This document shows positions 36,171 to 44,286 of a stretch of 64,000 nucleotides of DNA, piece by piece; the first letter of the stretch is position 1; each line of letters starts with the position of its first letter. Both the position numbers and the translations under genes were made by a program. The notes under the pieces are model-generated. The model saw only the letters and a list, made by a program, of their open reading frames with translations, was not told the DNA's origin and did not search any database. The stretch comes from CAZHFW01 sp964531675 (GTDB lineage: Bacteria > Planctomycetota > Phycisphaerae > Phycisphaerales > UBA1924), in contig CAZHFW010000001.1 in NCBI GenBank assembly GCA_964531675.1, positions 62,001 to 126,000 of the forward strand, written 5' to 3'.

Positions 36171-37115
36171 TCAGGTAGCCAGTTTGCGGGCGGCGTCGAC
36201 GGCGGCTCGCGCAAAGCGTGAGGCTTCGCGGAGAGCCTCGGGGTTGATGTTGGTCGTGAATCCCGCAGCGTGTACGGCATGGACGAGCGTTTCGGTGTTG
36301 ATGTTCCCCGGCGCGGGCTTGCCTGGCAGGCTGGCGTAGGGACATCCGCCGAGTCCCGCTGCGGAGGCGTCAAAGGATCGGACGCCAACGTCGAGGGCGG
36401 CGCGGACGCAATCGGCGGCACGGCCGAAGGTGTCGTGAAGATGGAGCGTGAAGCGATCCATGTCGAAGGCGGCACGGCCGAAGGCGGTCGCGTGGGCGTG
36501 CAGGAGCGTGCGGGTCGAGGCGGGCGTGGCGGCGCCGATGGTGTCGCCATAGTCCAGTTCGTCGACGCCCAGGTCTTGGAGTCGCCTGGCGACGTCGATC
36601 ACGCGCTGGGCCTCGATGGTGCCCTCGAAGGGGCACGCGATCACGCACGAGATGTAGCCTCGAACAAGCAGGCCTTCGGCGTGGGCCCGTTTGAGCACGG
36701 GGCTGAAACGCTCGAGGGTTTCCGCGATGGTCGCGTTGGTGTTCTTGCGGGCGAAGGTCTCGCTGGCGGCGGTGAAGACCGAAACCTTGGAGATCAGTCG
36801 GCGGCCGGCGCGCTGATTGACGTTCAGGGCAGCGTCGAGTCCCTTTTCGTTGGGGACCAGCGCGGAGTAGAGGGTGGGGGAGGCAGCGTCGGAGGCCAGG
36901 GTGTCGGAAGCCAGGGCGGCGAAGACCTCGGCGGCGTCGCCGAGCTGGGGGACCCATTTGGCGCTGACGAAGCTCGAGACTTCGATCTCGTCGACGCCGG
37001 CGGGGCGTAGAAGCTGCACGAGGCGGATCTTGTCGGAAGTGGGAATGACCCCGGGCTCGTTCTGGAGCCCGTCGCGGGGCGAGACGTCGGTGATGCGGAC
37101 GCGGGCGGCGGGCAT
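36171..37115 (-). CDS. mvaB: Hydroxymethylglutaryl-CoA lyase
   Basis: A 314-aa DRE-TIM metallolyase that cleaves HMG-CoA to acetyl-CoA and acetoacetate, the last step of leucine degradation. Landmarks are ITDVSPRDGLQNEPGVIPT at the start (the ligand-binding D-x-x-x-R-D-G-x-Q), VSSFVSAKWVPQLGDAAEV (family-typical), GCPYASLPGKPAPGNINTE carrying the Cys-Pro active-site loop, and DRFTLHLHDTFGRA with the HxH metal pair. The protein is of the usual length. It is the first gene of a pair with the crotonase at 35373 (12 bp gap). It is divergent from the tricorn protease gene, 173 bp away, so promoters lie between them. No Shine-Dalgarno is clear before the ATG at 37115. Confidence 0.92.
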   Translation of the reverse strand: MPAARVRITDVSPRDGLQNEPGVIPTSDKIRLVQLLRPAGVDEIEVSSFVSAKWVPQLGDAAEVFAALASDTLASDAASPTLYSALVPNEKGLDAALNVNQRAGRRLISKVSVFTAASETFARKNTNATIAETLERFSPVLKRAHAEGLLVRGYISCVIACPFEGTIEAQRVIDVARRLQDLGVDELDYGDTIGAATPASTRTLLHAHATAFGRAAFDMDRFTLHLHDTFGRAADCVRAALDVGVRSFDASAAGLGGCPYASLPGKPAPGNINTETLVHAVHAAGFTTNINPEALREASRFARAAVDAARKLAT

Positions 37116-37288
37116 GTCCGGATGGTAACCCGAGCGGCCCTGGGGAGGGCGTCCCGGGGGGCGTCGAAAGAAAAGCGGTCCGATCCGGAAGGAACCGCGA
37201 CGGTATTGTTGGCGTCCGACATCGTTCTGACTTCCCCGACGCCGTTCGGCGGCGGCATGGTACGAAACGGAACATTCGGCATTTGGAG

Positions 37289-40200
37289 ATGCGCGTGAAG
37301 ACTCCCTCTGCAGGTCGTTTGGTGTGGAAAGCTCCGATGGTGGTCGCGTTGATGGCGGGCATGCCTTTGGCGGCCCAGGCCCAGATCGTCCCGGCGGGCG
37401 GGATGATGCGGTACCCGGACGTGTCGGAGTCGCAGGTCTGCTTCGTGTACGCCAACGACATCTGGGTCGCGCCCAAGGAAGGCGGCCTGGCGTCGCCCCT
37501 GGCCAGCCCTCCCGGCATGGAGACCTTCCCGCGGTTCAGCCCCGACGGCAAGCGCATCGCCTTCGTGGGTAACTATGACGGCGGGCGCGATCTGTACACC
37601 ATCGGGGTGACCGGCGGAACGCCCACACGGGTCACGCACCATCCCAGCGGCGAGACGCTCGCGGACTGGTCCTCGGACGGCAAGTCTCTGGTGTTCCTGA
37701 CCAATGGTCTGGCGGGACTGGCGCGGCAGACGCAGCTCTTCAAGGTCGGGGCCGAGGGCGGTCTGCCTGAGAAGTTCCCGGTTCCGTACTCGGGCTTTGG
37801 CGCCGTCAGTCCGGATGGGACTTGGCTCGCGTACACGCCGCACTCCACGGACACGCGCACCTGGAAGCGCTACCGCGGCGGCATGGCGACGGATATCTGG
37901 CTCTACAACCTGAAGGACAACTCGGCCAAGAAGATCACCGACTGGGAAGGCACGGACACGATCCCGATGTGGGCGCCGGCGGATCCCTCGAAGGTGTACT
38001 ACCTCTCCGACAACGGGCCCGAGCATCGCCTGAACATCTGGTCGTACGAGCTTGCGTCGGGCAAGCGTGAGCAGGTGACGGCGTACAAGGACGACGACAT
38101 CAAGTGGCCCTCGATGGGACCGGGCAAGGGCGGGCGCGGGGAGATCATCTTCCAGCTCGGCTCCAAGCTCATGCTGCTGGATCTGCCTTCCCGTGTCGAG
38201 AAGGAAGTGAAGGTCACGATCCCCGGCGCGCGGCCCAAGCTCCGCACCAAGACGGTTGACGCGGCGGAGAACGTCGCGGACATGTCGATCAGCCCGACGG
38301 GCAAGCGGATCGCGGTGGAAGCCCGCGGCGATCTGTGGTCGGTCCCGGTGAAGGAAGGCATCACGCGCGCTTTCACGACCAGCGATGGATTCGCGGAGCG
38401 TTCGCCCACCTGGTCGCCCGACGGGCGCTGGATCGCGTACTTCTCCGACGAGTCGGGCGAGTACGAGCTCTGGGTGCGCCCGAGCGACGCCAAGCCGCCT
38501 GAAGAGAAGAAGGAAGGCAAGGGCGGCGACGCCAAGAAGGGTGAGGACAAGGCGGGCGAGGAGAAGGCGGACGAGGCCTCCAACGAGGCCAAGAAGGAAG
38601 GCGAGCCGAAGGCTGCGCCGCGCAAGCTCACGGATCTGGGCCCCGGCTTCCGGTACAGCCCGAACTGGTCGCCCGACAGCAAGAGCATCGTGTTCACGGA
38701 TCAGGCCGGTCGCCTGATGATCACGGACGTCGCGAGCGGGAAGACCCGCGAACTCGACAAGGACCCGTGGATGAACACGCCGCAGGCCAGCTGGTCGAGC
38801 GATTCCAAGTGGATCGCGTACACCCGCGCCGACGAGGCGAACCGCCAGAGCGTGGTGTGGGTGGTCGAGGCGGCGACGGGCCAGAAGCACCAGATCACCA
38901 GCCCGATGTTCGCGTCGGCGTCGCCCGCGTTTGACCGCGACGGCGACTACCTCTTCTGCGTCTCGACGCGGACGTTCGATAGCCCGATCTACTCGGACAT
39001 CGATCTGTCGTTCGTGTACGCCAAGAGCGACAACATCCTGATGATCCCGCTGCGCAAGGACATCAAGAGCCCCTGGCTCGCGGAGAGCGACGAGGAGCAC
39101 TGGAAGAAGGAAGAGAAGAAGGACGCCAAGCCGGCCGAGAAGAAGGATGAGAAGAAGGAGGGCGACGCCAAGAAGGACGCTGCTCCGGCTGCGGACGATG
39201 GCGTCAGCGGCACCTGGCAGGGCAGCGCCTCGGGCGCCGATCCGTCCGGTGCGGAGATCCCCTTCAGCCTGATCCTGAAGCTTGAAGGCGACGGGAAGAT
39301 CTCCGTGAAGGCGGTCTCGGCGATGGGTTCGGGCGAAGGCCAGGGCACCTACGACAAGGCGACCGGGCAGTTCACCGTCACGATCTCGCTTGGCGAGGGC
39401 GCGGCGACGCTGACCGGCACCCTCAAGGAAGGCAAGGCCGAGGGCGCCTGGAGCGCCGGCGAGGCCTCGGGCAAGTGGAAGGCGACGCGTTCCAGCGCCG
39501 GCGGCGCGGGCGGCGGGAAGGCCGACGCCAAGGGCGACAAGGCCGACGCCAAGGACAAGAAGGAAGTCAAGATCGACTTCGAGGGCATCGAGAGCCGTGC
39601 AATGGTCCTGCCGATCGGCGCGGGCAACTTCGCGGGGCTGACGGTCGCCGATGGGGCCAAGCTGCTGTTCATCCGCGGGAGCGCCCGCGGCGAAGGCGGA
39701 CAGCCCGGCATCAAGATCTACGACTACAAGAGCGACGACAAGGAAGAGAAGCTCGTGGTCGCGGGCGGCGGGTATGACCTGTCGGCCGACGGAAAGAAGA
39801 TCCTCGTCCGGCGCGGCGCCGGAGCGGCGATCCACGACGCGGCGGCCGGCGGCGGCAAGGCCCAGAACGTCTCGGTCTCGGGGCTCCGCAAGACCATCAA
39901 CCCGCGTGACGAGTGGAAGCAGATCTTCACCGACGCGTGGCGCATCGAGCGTGACTTCTTCTACGAGCCCACGATGCACGGCGTGGACTGGAAGGCCATG
40001 CGTGAGCACTACGGCGCGATGATCGAGGACGCATCGAGCCGCGAGGACCTCAACTTCATCCTGGCGGAGCTCATCAGCGAGCTCAACATCGGTCACGCGT
40101 ACGTCACCGCTCAGGGCGACGTCGAGGGCCAGCCCGGCATCGGCGTGGGCATGCTCGGTTGCGATTACGCGCTGGAGTCCTCGGACAAGGGCAAGGCGTA

Positions 40201-41146
40201 CAAGATCACCAAGATCTACACGGGAGGCACCTGGGATTCGGACGCTCGCGGTCCGCTCAGCCAGCCCGGGATCGACGTGAAGGAAGGCGAGTACCTGCTC
40301 GCGGTCAATGGCGTGCCGCTGGACACGACCCAGGATCCCTGGGCGGCGTTCGTCGGCCTGGCGGGCAAGACGGTTTCGCTGACCATCAACAGCTCGCCCG
40401 CGATGGACGGGAAGGAGCGCGAGGTCATCGTCAAGACGCTTGGCGATGAAGGCAATCTGCGCTACCGCGCGTGGATCGAGGCCAAGCGGGCCTCGGTGGA
40501 GCAGGCCTCGGGCGGAGACATCGGGTACATCTACGTCCCGAACACGGGCGTCGATGGCCAGAACGATCTGTTCCGCCAGTTCTACGGGCAGGCCGGGAAG
40601 AAGGCGCTCATCATCGACGAGCGCTGGAACGGCGGCGGGCAGATCCCGACGCGGTTCATCGAGCTGCTCAATCGTCCGGTGACCAACTTCTGGGCGCGGC
40701 GTGACGGGAAGGACTGGATCTGGCCGCCGGACAGCCACCAGGGTCCCAAGGCGATGCTGATCAACGGCCTGGCCGGCTCGGGCGGCGACATGTTCCCCTG
40801 GCTGTTCAAGCACAACAAGATCGGCAAGGTCTTCGGGACGCGCACGTGGGGCGGTCTGGTCGGCATCTCGGGAAACCCGAGCCTGATCGACGGCGGCTAC
40901 GTCTCGGTTCCCACCTTCGGCTTCTACAAGACCGACGGCAACTGGGGCATCGAAGGCCACGGCACGGACCCGGACGTTGAGGTCATCGACGATCCGTCGA
41001 AGATGGTCAACGGCGGGGACCCGCAGCTCGATGCGGCGATCGCACATCTCAAGAACGAGATCACGACCAACGGGTTCAATCCGCCCAAGCGGCCGGAGAG
41101 CCCGACCTACCGCAAGGGCATGGGAAGCCGTGAACAGGACAGGTAA
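37289..41146 (+). CDS. Tricorn-type protease (PD40 propeller, PDZ-like, S41 core) with unusual Lys-rich linkers and an inserted beta domain
   Basis: A 1285-aa exported peptidase (signal peptide MRVKTPSAGRL...LAAQAQ). The first half is a PD40/WD-like beta-propeller (FPRFSPDGKRIAF, PNWSPDSKSIVF). The C-terminal third is the tricorn core: RNEWKQIFTDAWRIERDFFYEP-like helix, a PDZ-like segment (VKEGEYLLAVNGVPLD), IDERWNGGGQIP and the nucleophile in LAGSGGDMFPW (Ser1164), with ERWNG and KTDGNWGIEGHG around it. Tricorn enzymes trim peptides, usually as large rings in the cytoplasm; the signal peptide argues for the periplasm here. Two Lys/Glu-rich linkers (residues about 405-445 and 605-635) and a 90-residue GTWQG..GKWKA beta domain (about 635-735) are inserted in the propeller half. 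A TTG at 37283 is an alternative start. Confidence 0.9.
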   Translation: MRVKTPSAGRLVWKAPMVVALMAGMPLAAQAQIVPAGGMMRYPDVSESQVCFVYANDIWVAPKEGGLASPLASPPGMETFPRFSPDGKRIAFVGNYDGGRDLYTIGVTGGTPTRVTHHPSGETLADWSSDGKSLVFLTNGLAGLARQTQLFKVGAEGGLPEKFPVPYSGFGAVSPDGTWLAYTPHSTDTRTWKRYRGGMATDIWLYNLKDNSAKKITDWEGTDTIPMWAPADPSKVYYLSDNGPEHRLNIWSYELASGKREQVTAYKDDDIKWPSMGPGKGGRGEIIFQLGSKLMLLDLPSRVEKEVKVTIPGARPKLRTKTVDAAENVADMSISPTGKRIAVEARGDLWSVPVKEGITRAFTTSDGFAERSPTWSPDGRWIAYFSDESGEYELWVRPSDAKPPEEKKEGKGGDAKKGEDKAGEEKADEASNEAKKEGEPKAAPRKLTDLGPGFRYSPNWSPDSKSIVFTDQAGRLMITDVASGKTRELDKDPWMNTPQASWSSDSKWIAYTRADEANRQSVVWVVEAATGQKHQITSPMFASASPAFDRDGDYLFCVSTRTFDSPIYSDIDLSFVYAKSDNILMIPLRKDIKSPWLAESDEEHWKKEEKKDAKPAEKKDEKKEGDAKKDAAPAADDGVSGTWQGSASGADPSGAEIPFSLILKLEGDGKISVKAVSAMGSGEGQGTYDKATGQFTVTISLGEGAATLTGTLKEGKAEGAWSAGEASGKWKATRSSAGGAGGGKADAKGDKADAKDKKEVKIDFEGIESRAMVLPIGAGNFAGLTVADGAKLLFIRGSARGEGGQPGIKIYDYKSDDKEEKLVVAGGGYDLSADGKKILVRRGAGAAIHDAAAGGGKAQNVSVSGLRKTINPRDEWKQIFTDAWRIERDFFYEPTMHGVDWKAMREHYGAMIEDASSREDLNFILAELISELNIGHAYVTAQGDVEGQPGIGVGMLGCDYALESSDKGKAYKITKIYTGGTWDSDARGPLSQPGIDVKEGEYLLAVNGVPLDTTQDPWAAFVGLAGKTVSLTINSSPAMDGKEREVIVKTLGDEGNLRYRAWIEAKRASVEQASGGDIGYIYVPNTGVDGQNDLFRQFYGQAGKKALIIDERWNGGGQIPTRFIELLNRPVTNFWARRDGKDWIWPPDSHQGPKAMLINGLAGSGGDMFPWLFKHNKIGKVFGTRTWGGLVGISGNPSLIDGGYVSVPTFGFYKTDGNWGIEGHGTDPDVEVIDDPSKMVNGGDPQLDAAIAHLKNEITTNGFNPPKRPESPTYRKGMGSREQDR

Positions 41147-41196
41147 GGCTGAGCGTCCGGGACGGTGACGTTCCCGGAACGCTGAGTTCGGAAAAG

Positions 41197-41232
41197 AAAA
41201 GAGCCCAGGGGTGAAAGCCCCTGGGCTCTTTT
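41197..41232. terminator. Bidirectional intrinsic terminator between the tricorn and PEP-CTERM genes
   Basis: AAAAGAGCCCAGGGG (41197-41211) and CCCCTGGGCTCTTTT (41218-41232) form a perfect 15-bp stem with A-runs on one side and T-runs on the other, so it can end both convergent transcripts. Confidence 0.9.
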
Positions 41233-41254
41233 TTCAGAGGATCTTGAGCGGATC

Positions 41255-42169
41255 TCAGCGGCGGCGGCGGGAGGCCAGGCCCGCGAGGCCCAGGAGGCCC
41301 AGCGCGCCGGGGGCGGGAACGAAGCCCTGGTAGGTGGGAAGGTGGACTTCGCCGCTCTGCACGAGCGACTTCACGAAGACCGAGCCTTCCATGGTGCCGG
41401 TGAAGTTCAGGGCGGCGCTCGGAGCGAGCAGCGCGCCGGAGAGCGTGCGGCCCGAGGTCCAGTTGATGGTGTTGGCGTTGACGAAGTTCCAGAGGACGTG
41501 CGAGCGGGCGTAGGCGCTGTTGAAGTTGCCCACGAAGTTCCCGGCGTCCCAGGAGGAGCTGTCACCGGTCACGTTGATGATGACCGAGGTGGCGGTCCCG
41601 AGGTTCAGATCGATCTGCTGGACCTTGTTGTTCCCGAAGAGCTGGGACGCGGTGATGGAGAAGACCGCGACGCCATTGGCGTTGGGGACAGCGTTGAAGG
41701 TCACGCCCGCGGGCTGCTGGCCCGGGAGGGTAACGGTGTTGGTGGGAGCCAGACTCGCGAGGTACGAGGAGATGCTCGTGACCTGGGCGAAGAGGTTGGA
41801 GACCTGGGAAGCGGTGGTGGGGTCCTGGATGACCGGGCCGCCGCCGCCGTTGAAGTTGAGATTGGCCGAGCCCTTGGAGCCGCCGAGGCGGAGACGGCCG
41901 GCGGCCATGTTGATGTTGGTCGCGTTGATGTTTCCGCCGACGAGCAGGACGTCGGTGCCGACGTAGTTGGCGGCGGGGGTGAGCTTGATGCCGTAGTTGG
42001 ACGCGGGGCCGCCCAGGTTGCCGCCGACGGCGGTGCGGCCTTCGACCTCGGAGGTCGAGGTCAGGTTGTTCTGAACGATGAGGTTCCAGTCGCTGAGGAC
42101 GCCGGCGCTTGCGGCGCTGGCGGACAGCAACACGACGACGCCGGAAACGGCGCGGGCGCGAGTCGACAT
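41255..42169 (-). CDS. Choice-of-anchor A-type exported protein with PEP-CTERM-like tail
   Basis: A 304-aa exported protein: signal peptide (VVVLLSASAASAG), then LSDWNLIVQNNLTSTSEVEGRTAVGGNLGG, which is the hallmark start of the choice-of-anchor A domain, followed by beta-rich Asn/Gly sequence. The C-terminus is the sorting signal PAPGALGLLGLAGL plus ASRRRR: a Pro-Gly box, a hydrophobic helix and an Arg cluster, as in PEP-CTERM proteins, but with PAPG in place of PEP. Such proteins are thought to be processed by an exosortase; none is visible in the window. The last residues match those of the gene at 42427 in protein but not at synonymous positions. GAGAAAGGGA precedes the ATG at 42169. Biofilm or surface function is a guess. 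Confidence 0.85.
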   Translation of the reverse strand: MSTRARAVSGVVVLLSASAASAGVLSDWNLIVQNNLTSTSEVEGRTAVGGNLGGPASNYGIKLTPAANYVGTDVLLVGGNINATNINMAAGRLRLGGSKGSANLNFNGGGGPVIQDPTTASQVSNLFAQVTSISSYLASLAPTNTVTLPGQQPAGVTFNAVPNANGVAVFSITASQLFGNNKVQQIDLNLGTATSVIINVTGDSSSWDAGNFVGNFNSAYARSHVLWNFVNANTINWTSGRTLSGALLAPSAALNFTGTMEGSVFVKSLVQSGEVHLPTYQGFVPAPGALGLLGLAGLASRRRR

Positions 42170-42372
42170 GAAATGTCCCTTTCTCCCAAAAGGTCGAACA
42201 CAATGAACACAGGCGGAGCGGAAATCCGCCGGGGGTTACTCTAGCGATGGATCGAGGGACATCAATGGCCTGCGCGTGGATCGGCACCCGATTCCGGTGT
42301 CTGCCACGATCTTCAAGATTCCGCGGATGTCCCAGATTGCCTGAGTTGACATGATCAACCCCTGATGGAATG

Positions 42373-42406
42373 AAAAACCCCCGAGGACGCGGGTCCCCGG
42401 GGGTTT
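42373..42406 (-). terminator. Intrinsic terminator of the PEP-CTERM gene at 42427
   Basis: AAACCCCCGAGGAC (42375-42388) pairs with GTCCCCGGGGGTTT (42393-42406) with one mismatch; on the minus strand it is followed by TTTTTCATT. Confidence 0.8.
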
Positions 42407-42426
42407 GGAATCAGATCGCGTTGTGA

Positions 42427-43107
42427 TCAGCGGCGGCGGCGCGACGCCAGACCGGCCAGGCCGAGCAGACCGAGCGCGCCCGGTGCGGGCACCACGGGCG
42501 TGCCTTCGGCGCGGATCATGAACGCGCCGGGGATCGGGAGGACCTGATCCACGCGGCGGGCCAGAGCGTTGGCGCCAAGGTTGGTGAAGTTCATTCCGCT
42601 CGAGGCGGGGTTATAGAAGTACCAGGAGCGGTCAAAGCGGGCGGTCGAGTCAGCCGCGGCGGGCTTGTCGACGCCCTTGACGGTGAACGCGGAGGCCATC
42701 ACGAAGAACCCACCGTTGACGAGGGTGTTCGGGATATTGAAGGTCGTGAAGATCGAGCCACCGACAGCGGTGGGGTTGGCGGTGACCTGCGTGAGCAGGG
42801 TCGCGTTGAGCGGGTTGTAGTCCCCGTCGGTGTCCGCGAAGATCGAGATGGTGACGGGCGTGGTGACGCTGAAGGACGGGCCGAAGGCGACCGAGACGCT
42901 GTGCAGGACAGTGCCGCCGACGTCGGAGTCGAAGTAGTTGCCCCAACCGGTGATGGGGTTGACCGGGAAGGAGTTGGGCGGGCCCGACGCGGTGGTCGTG
43001 GTGCCGTTGTCGTACCTGAAGGTGCTGGCGGTCGCGACGGGCGCAAAGGCCGACGCGAGGCCCAGGGCCACGAAGAGGCCCGAGGCGGAAACGGTGCGGA
43101 TCGTCAT
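42427..43107 (-). CDS. Exported protein with PEP-CTERM-like tail
   Basis: A 226-aa exported protein. GAGAGGA lies upstream of the ATG at 43107, which opens a signal peptide (MTIRTVSASGLFVALGLASAFAPVATAS). The body is a beta sandwich-like sequence of unknown family: FRYDNGTTTTASGPPNSFPVNPITGWGNYF, later VTISIFADTDGDYNPLNATLL and FVMASAFTVKGVDKP. The C-terminus is again PAPGALGLLGLAGL plus ASRRRR. It has a close neighbour with the same tail (41255) and a looser one (43393), so these are three adjacent members of one sorting class. A dyad (43270-43295) and the terminator of the upstream gene lie in its leader region. No enzymatic signature was found. Confidence 0.83.
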   Translation of the reverse strand: MTIRTVSASGLFVALGLASAFAPVATASTFRYDNGTTTTASGPPNSFPVNPITGWGNYFDSDVGGTVLHSVSVAFGPSFSVTTPVTISIFADTDGDYNPLNATLLTQVTANPTAVGGSIFTTFNIPNTLVNGGFFVMASAFTVKGVDKPAAADSTARFDRSWYFYNPASSGMNFTNLGANALARRVDQVLPIPGAFMIRAEGTPVVPAPGALGLLGLAGLASRRRR

Positions 43108-43269
43108 GTCGAAATCCTCTCTCCCCACGGAACGCGAGTTCCGAAACTCCAGACGGCGCAGCACGCCGTCCCCGTCGAGGGCGGAAACTCCTCGGCGGGA
43201 ACGACATGGTACGGGAAGCCGTGCTTTTTCGGGAGAATTCCGCCGGTTTTGCGTGCGAAACCGAGCGGG

Positions 43270-43295
43270 CGAATATCGAGGCAGGGCGATATTCG
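43270..43295 (-). promoter_or_regulatory. Inverted repeat in the leader region of the PEP-CTERM gene at 42427
   Basis: CGAATATCG (43270-43278) and CGATATTCG (43287-43295) are perfect 9-bp arms with an 8-bp spacer, AT-rich in GC-rich DNA, about 165 nt before the ATG at 43107. The layout fits a dimeric regulator site or an RNA hairpin; no adjacent T run supports a terminator. Confidence 0.4.
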
Positions 43296-43320
43296 GGCTT
43301 GCGGGTTGAACTGGGAAGGA

Positions 43321-43359
43321 TGAAAGGAAGCACGCCGGGCACTGGGCCCGGCGTGCTTC
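43321..43359 (-). terminator. Terminator-like hairpin after the PEP-CTERM gene at 43393
   Basis: GAAGCACGCCGGGC (43327-43340) and GCCCGGCGTGCTTC (43346-43359) form a perfect 14-bp stem; on the minus strand it continues as CTTTCA, a weak T tract. Confidence 0.6.
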
Positions 43360-43392
43360 GAGTCATGAGGGGGATCCGGGAGTCTGGCGAGA

Positions 43393-44115
43393 TCAGCGGC
43401 GGCGACGGCGGGTCAGGCCGGTGAGGCCGAAGATCGCCAGCGCGCCGGGGGCGGGGACGAGCGTGGCGCGGAGTTCGACGACGGAGTCGTTGTAGTCGTA
43501 ATCAGCAGAGCCCTTGCCGTAGATCCGGTCTTCCCAGCACAGGAGGTACACCGCTTCGGAGGTGTTCAGACCGGTGATGCGGTAGGTGACGAGCTGGTCG
43601 CGGGCGTTGCTGTTGCTGTCGATGTTGTCCGCGGCGCGGCTGGTGAACAGGGTGTTCATGGTCAGGTCTTTGAGCGCCCAGCGGAAGCTCGAGCTTCCGA
43701 CGATCGTGGAGGAGGCGCCGAGGGAGCCCGTGTTGAAGAGCGGCACGAAGGCGGGATTGGCCTGCGTGTCGTCGATCCAGCCGAACTGCGAGTTGTCGCC
43801 CGCGTTCTTGGCGCGTGCCGTGAGCATGATGGACTGACCCGACCAGGTCTGATCGCTCACGCCGGAGGACGCGCCGGAGGAGGCTTCGAGCGGTGAGATG
43901 AAGCCCGAGTCGGCGACGCGGACCGCGGAGAGTCCGCCTGAGATGTAGTTATTGCCCGAGAGGGTCCAGGCCCCGCCGTAGATGTTGTGGAGGATCTGCG
44001 GGTGATTGGCCTCGGACGGGTGAGGCGTGACCGGGGTGAAGGTGGGGTCGGCGCATGCGACGCCAGCGGCGATCGCGAGGATGACGGAACTGGCCGAAGC
44101 GCGGCGGATGAGCAT
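43393..44115 (-). CDS. Exported protein with PEP-CTERM-like tail and DxDYND motif
   Basis: A 240-aa exported protein with signal peptide (MLIRRASASSVILAIAAGVACA). The body contains WTLSGNNYISGGLSAVRVADSGF, a hydrophilic middle, then DRIYGKGSADYDYNDSVVELRA. The DYDYND(S)VVEL element resembles the Ca-binding-like end of DUF4114-type surface domains. The tail reads PAPGALAIFGLTGL followed by TRRRRR, a variant of the same PEP-CTERM-like signal as the two genes downstream. The ATG at 44115 was chosen because the signal peptide begins there; an 18-residue in-frame extension is Pro/Ala-rich. The gene lies between the S41 peptidase gene (171 bp upstream) and the other two tail proteins, all on the minus strand. 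Confidence 0.83.
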   Translation of the reverse strand: MLIRRASASSVILAIAAGVACADPTFTPVTPHPSEANHPQILHNIYGGAWTLSGNNYISGGLSAVRVADSGFISPLEASSGASSGVSDQTWSGQSIMLTARAKNAGDNSQFGWIDDTQANPAFVPLFNTGSLGASSTIVGSSSFRWALKDLTMNTLFTSRAADNIDSNSNARDQLVTYRITGLNTSEAVYLLCWEDRIYGKGSADYDYNDSVVELRATLVPAPGALAIFGLTGLTRRRRR

Positions 44116-44286
44116 CACGTGTCTCCGATTGGGTGTGGTCGCGGCCGCGGGAAGCGGGCGATGCCCCAAAGGTGGGAAACACGAGTCCTCGATGCCAGAG
44201 GAAATGCCGATGCGACGCGGAGCGGAGGCGTCACAAACGGAAGCGGATTATCGGTGCATCTGGATCCAGGATTGCGCCCCTCGGGA

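Noticed and set aside
36824..41047. A 1407-codon minus-strand frame opposite the tricorn gene
   Set aside because: Low-complexity translation opposite a complete tricorn protease; a product of codon composition.
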